From positions 1 to 7,634 of the forward strand of contig JAKBCE010000113.1 of NCBI GenBank assembly GCA_021808195.1: DNA of 7,634 bases, read 5' to 3'. Made by a program: the position numbers and the translations under genes. The notes under the pieces were generated by a model. That model worked only from the letters and a program-made list of their open reading frames with translations. It made no database searches and had not been told where the DNA came from. Within the stretch, counting starts at the first letter, position 1. The number at the start of each line of letters is the position of its first letter. The stretch is from Pseudomonadota bacterium (GTDB lineage Bacteria > Pseudomonadota > Gammaproteobacteria > Steroidobacterales > Steroidobacteraceae). Positions 1 through 5,287 of this stretch are shown here, piece after piece.

Positions 1-2
1 TC

Positions 3-83
3 GAGATCGGAGGCGGGGAGGCGCGCGCCCTCGGCATCACCGTCGGCTCGCTCGTCCGCTGGACCCCCACCGTCGCAAAATAG
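3..83 (+). CDS. C-terminal fragment of an unrecognised protein
   Basis: An open frame enters from the left edge and reads 26 codons to a TAG at 81-83. The peptide begins EIGGGEARALGITVGSLVRW and ends PTVAK. Its composition (Gly/Ala/Val with Arg and Trp, and an 'LGITVGSLVRW' strand-like segment) looks like a real folded C-terminus, perhaps a small beta-barrel end. It is too short to assign to a family. A GC-rich hairpin follows 35 bases after the stop. The next gene starts more than 400 bases away, so this fragment probably belongs to a separate transcription unit. What is visible is only the frame and the plausible composition. Confidence 0.45.
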   Translation, partial: EIGGGEARALGITVGSLVRWTPTVAK

Positions 84-117
84 CGGCATTTCCCGGAGTT
101 TCAGACGCATCGGCATC

Positions 118-147
118 GACCGCCGGCCCGCCCGTGCCGGGCGGTTC
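118..147 (+). terminator. Possible terminator hairpin after the upstream gene
   Basis: GACCGCC (118-124) can pair with GGCGGTT (140-146), with one G-T pair. Three more pairs (125-127 with 136-138) can form inside if G139 is bulged. Only two T's follow within the stem end and there is no T-run, so this could be a weak or Rho-assisted terminator or simply GC-rich folding. Confidence 0.25.
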
Positions 148-234
148 CTGTGCGCCCTCCGGCACGCGGGGCGATGTGTCCGACTGCGTCCGCTCCAGGC
201 TAAAAAGGGCGTTCAAGCCACAGGAAAAGTCATA

Positions 235-251
235 TGTGTTGCGAAAACACA
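235..251. repeat. Short inverted repeat (possible operator)
   Basis: TGTGTT (235-240) and AACACA (246-251) are perfect complements separated by GCGAA. An alternative pairing is GTTG (238-241) with CAAC (250-253). The dyad is small but lies in the AT-rich part of the receptor leader, where a repressor or activator site would be expected. No regulator can be named. Confidence 0.22.
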
Positions 252-282
252 ACGACGATCCGCGCGCGAAGTGCGCAAAAAA

Positions 283-301
283 CACATTAATAATCAGCAA
301 A
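283..301. promoter_or_regulatory. Weak Fur-box-like match
   Basis: Aligned to the classical 19-base Fur consensus (GATAATGATAATCATTATC), this stretch matches at 11 positions, including an unbroken run over ATAATCA. Eleven of 19 is near the lower limit for real sites and could occur by chance in AT-rich DNA. It is noted because the adjacent gene is a TonB-dependent receptor and two iron enzymes lie downstream. Confidence 0.15.
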
Positions 302-388
302 TTAGAAGTTTTTGGCACACCCCGCGACGGCGCGTTTCGCATTCACGCTTTACTTGCACAGGCCTGTCGTTTAGTGTCCGCCACAAGC

Positions 389-431
389 CTTCTGAGGCAC
401 AGAGACCTGTGCCCTCAGGAGCGGTTTTTTT
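389..431 (+). terminator. Terminator/attenuator-like hairpin in the receptor leader
   Basis: CTGAGGCACAG (392-402) pairs with CTGTGCC-C-TCAG (407-418), giving an 11-bp stem with a single bulged C and an AGAC loop. Pairs 389-421, 390-420 and 391-419 (wobble) extend it to 14 bp. After CGG comes a run of seven T's (425-431). This is the shape of an intrinsic terminator, yet it ends only 77 bases before the receptor start. No gene immediately upstream needs a terminator here. It may be a premature terminator (attenuator) controlling the receptor, or it may end a small transcript from the leader. Which of these is true cannot be read from the sequence. Confidence 0.5.
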
Positions 432-508
432 AAGGAATCGCTCAAAGGCCTCGGGCCAACAATCAAATGCGAAGGCGAGCCTTCGGGTCGCCGCGGAGAA
501 CATTCATC

Positions 509-3331
509 GTGGAAAATTACACTGTCAGACATGCTGTCAGACGCGCGCTCGCCATTGGCGCGATCGTTGCGGTGGGCGCAGGTGCGATGCTCGCGAACGC
601 GAATCCCGCGCCGACGCCGAAGCCGCAGTCGGATTCCCAGTCGGTGCCTGCACCGACGAATTCGGCGAAGAAGAATTCCTCGGCGTCGGTGCTGCAGACC
701 ATCGTGGTCACCGGCACCATGATCCCGAGGAGTTCGGCCGAAACCGCGCAGGCCATCACGATCATCAAGTCTTCGACCCTGAAGGACCTCGGTGTGACGA
801 ACGTCGAGCAGGCGCTCGGCACGGTGACCTCGAATACCCCGGCCCTGAACATCGCGCAGTCCGTCGGCACCTTCTCCGGCGGCGGCACCTACGCCGACCT
901 GCGTGGGCTGGGCACGGGCCGCACGCTGGTGCTGCTTGACGGCCACCGGCTGGCCAACAACGCGTTCACCGGCAACGCGGTCGATTTGAGCGGTATCCCG
1001 TTCTCGGCGATCTCGAGTGTCCAGGTGCTGCGCGAAGGCGCCTCAGCGCTGTACGGCTCGGACGCCATCGCGGGTGTCGTCAACTTCATCACAAAGCGCA
1101 ATTACCAGGGCGCCGACGTCCAGGCGCAGCTCAATCACCCGCAGGGTGCGGGCGGCGGCTCGGGCAACGTCAGCTTCACGTTCGGTCACGGTGACCTGGT
1201 GCGTGACGGCTACAACTTCATGATCACGGGCAGCTACAGCCGCCAGCAGGAGCTGCGTGCCACGCAGCGTTCCTTCTCGGCTGAAGGCTTCTACCCGAAT
1301 CGCGGCGTCTCCGCGACGAACAATCCGGGCACGTGGCCCGCGACCATCATCGATGGCAACGGCAACTACTGGCAGCCCGATTATCCGGCCTGCACGGGCA
1401 ATCCGTATCTGACCACGTATTTCGGAAACTGCGCCTACCGGTATTCGGCTGCGACAGACCTGCTGCCGAAGTCGTACGAGGCGTCCGCGCTGGTCTCCTT
1501 CACCAAGGAGCTGCCGTACAACAACACGTTGAAGATTCAGTACTTCTACAGCCGCTCCAAGGTCACCGCCTGGTCCGGCCCGATGTTCTATTTCTTCCAG
1601 ATGACGCCGCAGGCTGACCCGACCTACTACCCGACCGGTGCTGGGCTCACCTGTGAGGCGCAGTACCAGGGCGCCCCGTGCACTGCTGCGCCGGCGCTGA
1701 GTCAGGGCATCTATGCGGTCTGGAGTGATCCGAACAACAACCGCTACGGTGACAACATCAACACCGAACAGCGAGCGTTGGTGACATTCGCGGGCGACAA
1801 TGCGGGCTGGAATTACCACTTCAACCTGAACTTCAGTCAGAACCTGAACTCCGACGGAAACGTCGGTGGCTATCCGAACGAGGCGGTCCTCGCCCCGGGT
1901 GGCGTGCTGAGCAATCTGATCAATCCGTTCGGTGCGCAGAGCGCGGCCGGACAGGCGCTGATCAATAGCAGCTACGTCAATGGCGTCTACCAGAACGGCA
2001 AGATGCAGCGCTGGAGCGTCAGCGGCCACGCCAGTCATCGGCTGGGCGATGCGTTCCACGCCGGGCATGATGCCGTGCTGGCGCTCGGCTTCAGCGTGCG
2101 TGGCAACAAGTTCCAGACCGCCACGACGCCGTACAACAATCTCGTCCAGGCCGCGACGGGTCTGACGGACTTCGCGGTGGCGGGCAGCCGCACGGCGCAG
2201 GCCGTGTTCGCCGAGTTGAACGTGCCGATGTCGAAGAGCCTCGATGTCGACATTTCGGATCGCGAGGATCGTTACAGCGACTTCGGCCGTACCAATAACG
2301 GCAAGGTCACGGTTCGGTATCAGCCGTCCCGCTACGTAACGTTCCGTGGAGCGGCGTCAACCGGCTTCCGCGCGCCGACTCTGTACGATCTGTACGATCC
2401 GAACACCATGTCCGCTTCGAGCTCAGGCTCCATGGGCAGTGGCAACCCGTTCTGCACTCCGGGGAATTACAATTCGGAGTGGACTCCCAGCGTCTGCAAC
2501 ACGCAGGGACTGGGCCTTTTCGGCGGCAACAAGAAGCTGACGCCGGAAACTTCCGAGAACTTCGATCTGGGTGTCATCGTGGCGCCGGTGCGTAACCTGG
2601 GCATCACGCTCGATTACTACCGGATCCTCCTGAAGAACACCATCGGGTCGGTTCCGGCGAGTGCCATTTACGGCAACCCGACGCTGTTCTCGAACTACAT
2701 CGTGCCGAACGATCAGGGTACCCTTACGCCGTCGATCGAGGAGTCCACGTACTGCAATCCGTACTCGGCGCCGACCTGCGGGTACATCGTCGTGAACTTG
2801 CAGAATACCGGTCAAATCACGACCGACGGGTTCGATCTGAGCGTGCAGTACTCGCAGCAGACTCGCTGGGGCGTGTTCCACGAGGACCTGGAAGGTACTG
2901 CGGTCACTCAGTTCCGGTTGCAGCAGTACAACGGCGGGCCGGTGCTGAACCTGGTCGGCTGGTATAACGGCGGCAACGAGCCGGCGATGCGCTGGCAGCA
3001 CCTGCTGCGCGTCGATTGGACCAGCCCGCAGGGTCTGTGGGGCGCTGGTATCAGCAATCGGTTCTACTCGTCCTACATCGACGAGTTCGGCACTGGTCCG
3101 AGCAACAACGGTCCGCAGCGCACAGTGGGCAGCCAGTCGACTTGGGATGCCTATGCGTCCTACAAGCCGGTGCGCGGTCTGAAGGTGCTGTTCGGCATTC
3201 GTAATCTGCTCAACACGAATCCGCCGTTCACGAACTCCGCGCAGGGCAACTTTGCGGCGGGCTACAACTCGCTGTACTCGAACCCGATCGGGCGGGACTT
3301 CTATCTGAACGTGGACTACAAGTTCCTCTGA
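509..3331 (+). CDS. TonB-dependent outer-membrane receptor
   Basis: This 940-residue protein is a 22-strand-barrel-type receptor that imports a ligand across the outer membrane using TonB-ExbBD energy. The GTG at 509 is chosen because GGAG (495-498) lies 10 bases upstream and gives a normal signal peptide: basic n-region, hydrophobic core and cleavage after about Ala31 (LANA). An in-frame ATG at 467 lacks a good ribosome site and would add 14 residues. A Pro/Ser linker leads to a TonB box (QTIVVTGT, residues 63-70). The plug covers about 75-200, with RGLGTGRTLVLLDGHRL (132-148) and the segment LREGASALYGSDA...GVVNFITK (174-196). The rest is a barrel with the conserved STGFRAPTLYDLYDP (from 617). 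There are eight cysteines in four close pairs. The last residues are DYKFL, so the usual terminal Phe is next to last. The substrate is unknown; no cobalamin or siderophore subtype is recognised. Confidence 0.93.
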   Translation: MENYTVRHAVRRALAIGAIVAVGAGAMLANANPAPTPKPQSDSQSVPAPTNSAKKNSSASVLQTIVVTGTMIPRSSAETAQAITIIKSSTLKDLGVTNVEQALGTVTSNTPALNIAQSVGTFSGGGTYADLRGLGTGRTLVLLDGHRLANNAFTGNAVDLSGIPFSAISSVQVLREGASALYGSDAIAGVVNFITKRNYQGADVQAQLNHPQGAGGGSGNVSFTFGHGDLVRDGYNFMITGSYSRQQELRATQRSFSAEGFYPNRGVSATNNPGTWPATIIDGNGNYWQPDYPACTGNPYLTTYFGNCAYRYSAATDLLPKSYEASALVSFTKELPYNNTLKIQYFYSRSKVTAWSGPMFYFFQMTPQADPTYYPTGAGLTCEAQYQGAPCTAAPALSQGIYAVWSDPNNNRYGDNINTEQRALVTFAGDNAGWNYHFNLNFSQNLNSDGNVGGYPNEAVLAPGGVLSNLINPFGAQSAAGQALINSSYVNGVYQNGKMQRWSVSGHASHRLGDAFHAGHDAVLALGFSVRGNKFQTATTPYNNLVQAATGLTDFAVAGSRTAQAVFAELNVPMSKSLDVDISDREDRYSDFGRTNNGKVTVRYQPSRYVTFRGAASTGFRAPTLYDLYDPNTMSASSSGSMGSGNPFCTPGNYNSEWTPSVCNTQGLGLFGGNKKLTPETSENFDLGVIVAPVRNLGITLDYYRILLKNTIGSVPASAIYGNPTLFSNYIVPNDQGTLTPSIEESTYCNPYSAPTCGYIVVNLQNTGQITTDGFDLSVQYSQQTRWGVFHEDLEGTAVTQFRLQQYNGGPVLNLVGWYNGGNEPAMRWQHLLRVDWTSPQGLWGAGISNRFYSSYIDEFGTGPSNNGPQRTVGSQSTWDAYASYKPVRGLKVLFGIRNLLNTNPPFTNSAQGNFAAGYNSLYSNPIGRDFYLNVDYKFL

Positions 3332-3356
3332 TCCTTCGACCCATTCGTGCCACCGT

Positions 3357-3385
3357 CGGGGACTCGCCGCTGCGGCGGGTCCCCG
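3357..3385 (+). other. Strong GC-rich hairpin after the receptor stop
   Basis: CGGGGACTCGCCG (3357-3369) pairs over 13 bp (one T-G pair) with CGGCGGGTCCCCG (3373-3385), leaving a CTG loop. It begins 26 bases after the receptor stop. No T-run follows, so it is not an intrinsic terminator itself. It could protect the receptor mRNA 3' end from exonucleases. Confidence 0.55.
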
Positions 3386-3453
3386 CGAGCGGCGAGACGG
3401 ACACAGCAGCTGAAGGCTGAGCCTCTTGCCGCGGTTACGTTGACGGTTGATTC

Positions 3454-3481
3454 AAAGCCCCGCCCTGTGCGGGGCTTTTTT
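3454..3481 (+). terminator. Rho-independent terminator of the receptor transcript
   Basis: AAAGCCCCGC (3454-3463) and GCGGGGCTTT (3469-3478) form a perfect 10-bp stem with a CCTGT loop, and six T's (3476-3481) close it. The stem is flanked by A's and T's, so it may also work on the opposite strand. It separates the receptor from the protease gene that starts 74 bases later. Confidence 0.92.
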
Positions 3482-3483
3482 AT

Positions 3484-3522
3484 GTCACGTGACGCCGCCG
3501 ACCTGCGGTGGCGGCGTATAGT
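3484..3522 (+). promoter_or_regulatory. Candidate promoter/operator of the aspartic protease gene
   Basis: TATAGT at 3517-3522 matches the sigma70 -10 box in five of six bases and lies 33 bases before the ATG. No clear -35 sits at normal spacing. GTGACG at 3489-3494 is 22 bases upstream of the -10, which is too far. The region contains a perfect palindrome GTCACGTGAC (3484-3493), directly followed by an inverted repeat GCCGCC-G-ACC / GGT-GGCGGC (3494-3515, TGC loop, one bulged G). These dyads fill the place where a regulator would bind. Confidence 0.35.
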
Positions 3523-3555
3523 GCCGTGCAGCGCTCGTGACTCCGCAGGATTTCG

Positions 3556-4515
3556 ATGAAGGCCTTTGGCCCTATCCTGTGCTTGGCGGCATTCCTGCCT
3601 GCGGCTGCAATGGCGGCGGCCCATCCCCGTGGGACGACGCCGGCGCATCAGCCGAGCCTGCTGTCCTCGGCGCCGTCCCGACTCAATCATCTCGGCCAAA
3701 TCGTCGTTCCGGTCATGATCGACGGCCGCGGACCCTTTCCGTTTCTCGTCGACACGGGTGCGAACGGCTCGGTCATCGCGCCGCGGCTGGTGAAGGCGCT
3801 CGGCCTGACCCCGCGCGAGGGGCGTGTCGAGCGCGTCGAAGGGGTGACCGGGACGCAGCCGCTGCCCTGGGTGAGCGTCCGCCGGCTGCAGGTGGGGCGG
3901 ATCGTGAAGCGCGATGTGCGCATGCCGGTCTGCTCCACGCCCATCATGACCGAAGTCGACGGTATTCTCGGGATGGCCGGGTTCGGACCGGTGCGGATCG
4001 CGGTGGATTTTCGTCACGACCGGGTGGCGATCGACCGCTCGAGCCGCGGCCCGATGTGGGGCTTCCTCGATATCCGTGCGGTGCGTACTCCGGGCGGGCT
4101 GCTCATGATCCCGGCGCAGGTAGGCGGTCTCGCAGTTGAGGCGGTGATCGACACCGGATCGCCGGTGACGTTGGGCAATCCCGCGCTGCGCAGAGCGCTG
4201 CTGTCGCGCGCCCGTTCGGGTACCACGACGCCGATCTACGGGGTGACGCGCCAGGTGTCCACGGGCTCGACGGCCGTGGCACCGACGCTGATTCTCGGGC
4301 CGGTGGCGATTCAGCATCTGCCGATCGTGTACTCCGACGTCCCGATCTTCAGAGAATGGCACCTGCAGAGCAGGCCGGCGGTGATCATCGGCACGGATGT
4401 GTTGAGCGTCGCGGATTCGCTGGTGCTCGACTACCCCCGCTCCCGGGTCTACATCCTGCCCGCGCCGCCACCGATTTCCATGCTCGCGTCGGACGGCTTT
4501 CAGCCGGGCGGGTGA
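3556..4515 (+). CDS. Secreted retropepsin-like aspartic protease, two-lobed
   Basis: This 319-residue protein looks like a bacterial pepsin/retropepsin-fold aspartyl protease (the Asp_protease_2 / gag-asp type). Residues 1-20 are a signal peptide (AAFLPAAAMA core), so it acts in the periplasm or outside. Two catalytic-type motifs are visible: VDTGANGSVI with Asp66, and IDTGSPVTLG with Asp199. Each is followed by a hydrophobic-Gly element, DGILGM at 135-140 and IIGTDVL at 277-283. The two lobes therefore lie in one chain, unlike one-lobe retropepsins that dimerise. CAGGA (3546-3550) lies five bases before the ATG and supports this start. The gene has its own candidate promoter after the receptor terminator. 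It could process a peptide or protein handled by the receptor; that link is inference from position only. Confidence 0.85.
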   Translation: MKAFGPILCLAAFLPAAAMAAAHPRGTTPAHQPSLLSSAPSRLNHLGQIVVPVMIDGRGPFPFLVDTGANGSVIAPRLVKALGLTPREGRVERVEGVTGTQPLPWVSVRRLQVGRIVKRDVRMPVCSTPIMTEVDGILGMAGFGPVRIAVDFRHDRVAIDRSSRGPMWGFLDIRAVRTPGGLLMIPAQVGGLAVEAVIDTGSPVTLGNPALRRALLSRARSGTTTPIYGVTRQVSTGSTAVAPTLILGPVAIQHLPIVYSDVPIFREWHLQSRPAVIIGTDVLSVADSLVLDYPRSRVYILPAPPPISMLASDGFQPGG

Positions 4516-4527
4516 CCGACATGCGGC

Positions 4528-4553
4528 GCGCCCGTCCAGAGCCCTGACGGCGC
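4528..4553 (+). other. Weak stem-loop in the protease-oxygenase gap
   Basis: GCG-C-CCGTC (4528-4536) can pair with GACGGCGC (4546-4553), with one bulged C and a nine-base loop. No T-run follows. It lies 13 bases past the protease stop and might slow transcription or stabilise the mRNA end. The fold is modest for GC-rich DNA. Confidence 0.22.
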
Positions 4554-4581
4554 CTGGCCTCGCCCGGATCCCCGGCGCAGC

Positions 4582-4587
4582 TATACT
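4582..4587 (+). promoter_or_regulatory. Candidate -10 element of the PKHD oxygenase gene
   Basis: TATACT matches the sigma70 -10 consensus in five of six bases and ends 34 bases before the ATG at 4622. It stands out in very GC-rich DNA. The bases 16-18 upstream (around 4560) do not form a good -35, so an activator or an alternative sigma factor would be needed. The gene may also be read through from the protease. Confidence 0.35.
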
Positions 4588-4621
4588 GCCCGAGGACCCT
4601 CTCCTGACGGGCGGACCTGCG

Positions 4622-5287
4622 ATGTTTCTGCAAATCGAAGATTTCCTCACCGGCGCCGAGCTCGACTCGGTGCGCGAGCTGGCGCGCCAGACCCGATTCA
4701 TCGACGGCCGCAGCTCCAATCCCCACAATCCGACCAAGCGCAGCCTGATTCCAGACCCGGCCGATGTGCACGCACAGCGCGCCGGTCAGCTCGCCCTCGG
4801 GGCCTTCCAGCGCAGTGAGATGGCGCGCAACTTCGTACTTCCGCGGCGCATTGCGGTGCCGCAGGTGGTGCGCTATGGACAGGGCATGGGCTACGGCGCG
4901 CACGTCGATGTGCCATTCATGGCGGTCAGCCAGCAGCCGTTGCGTTCGGACGTTTCGTGTACGGTCTTCCTCTCAGAGCCGGGCAGCTATGGTGGCGGTG
5001 AGCTCGTGATCTACCTCGGGTCGCAGGAGGTGCGCATCAAGGGGCGGCCCGGCGAAGCCGTGTTTTACCCGTCGACCACGCTGCACGAAGTCGCGCCGGT
5101 CACATCCGGGGAGCGGCTGGTGATGATTACGTTCATCGAAAGTCAGATTGCGGATGCGGCGCGACGCGAGCTGCTGTTTACCCTCAATGAAGTCCGGGCG
5201 CTCGAAGGCACGAAGCTCGAGTGGGGCAACCGCATGCGCCTGGAGTATGTCGCATCCAATCTGCAGCGCATGTGGGCCGAATCTTGA
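4622..5287 (+). CDS. PKHD-type Fe(II)/2-oxoglutarate oxygenase (YbiX/PiuC-like)
   Basis: This 221-residue protein has the length and pattern of the PKHD-type hydroxylases YbiX and PiuC, which use Fe(II), O2 and 2-oxoglutarate; their natural substrates are poorly known. The double-stranded beta-helix core carries the iron ligands His94 and Asp96 (RYGQGMGYGAHVDVPFM) and His155 (STTLHEVAPV). Arg165 (SGERLVMITF) should bind 2-oxoglutarate. Further family signatures are TVFLSEPGSYGGGELVI (114-130) and the C-terminal helices LLFTLNEVRALEG. No signal peptide or membrane segment is seen, so it should be cytoplasmic. The ribosome site is weak (GGGCGGA at 4609-4615). Its stop overlaps the start of the sulfotransferase. 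PiuC-type genes are known beside TonB-dependent receptors for iron, which fits the context. The exact symbol is uncertain, so none is given. Confidence 0.9.
   Translation: MFLQIEDFLTGAELDSVRELARQTRFIDGRSSNPHNPTKRSLIPDPADVHAQRAGQLALGAFQRSEMARNFVLPRRIAVPQVVRYGQGMGYGAHVDVPFMAVSQQPLRSDVSCTVFLSEPGSYGGGELVIYLGSQEVRIKGRPGEAVFYPSTTLHEVAPVTSGERLVMITFIESQIADAARRELLFTLNEVRALEGTKLEWGNRMRLEYVASNLQRMWAES

Larger units (their letters stand above)
84..508 (+). promoter_or_regulatory. Long gene-free leader upstream of the TonB-dependent receptor
   Basis: There is no convincing gene in these 425 bases on either strand. The first 100 bases are GC-rich. Roughly 200-315 is AT-rich for this genome, with A-tracts at 201-205 and 277-282 and the segment TTAATAATCAGC near 287-298. 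AATAAT at 289-294 matches a sigma70 -10 box in five of six bases, but no good -35 lies 16-18 bases upstream, so the promoter is not defined. The A/T-rich part probably carries the promoter and regulator sites of the receptor. The 3' part carries a terminator-like hairpin, listed separately. A leader this long before a receptor gene suggests control after transcription starts. Confidence 0.45.

Noticed and set aside
312..327. Sigma54-like promoter starting TTGGCAC
   Set aside because: The GG element is good, but the GC of the -12 element is not at the required spacing (8 instead of 10 bases), and TTGC is absent.
402..409. GAGACCTG resembling the B12 box of cobalamin riboswitches
   Set aside because: The surrounding bases form their own hairpin, and none of the upstream conserved parts of a cobalamin riboswitch (such as the GCCACTG and GGGAA segments in order) can be found in the leader.
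37..433. Small open frames on both strands in the receptor leader, examined as possible precursor peptides
   Set aside because: Their compositions are ordinary for random GC-rich DNA, no good ribosome site precedes them, and they show no leader/core pattern or Cys/Tyr-rich core.
467..508. Upstream ATG start for the receptor
   Set aside because: There is no Shine-Dalgarno sequence at proper distance, and it would place about 29 residues before the hydrophobic signal core; the GTG at 509 has GGAG at 10 bases and a normal signal peptide.
1043..2068. Minus-strand open frame of 341 codons inside the receptor gene
   Set aside because: Low-complexity Arg/Val-rich product without motifs; the opposite strand encodes conserved receptor plug and barrel sequence.
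3316..4737. Long minus-strand open frame of 473 codons opposite the protease gene
   Set aside because: Its translation is Arg/His-rich with no recognisable domain, and it lies opposite a gene with signal peptide and catalytic motifs and across a strong terminator. It is a GC-rich antisense shadow.
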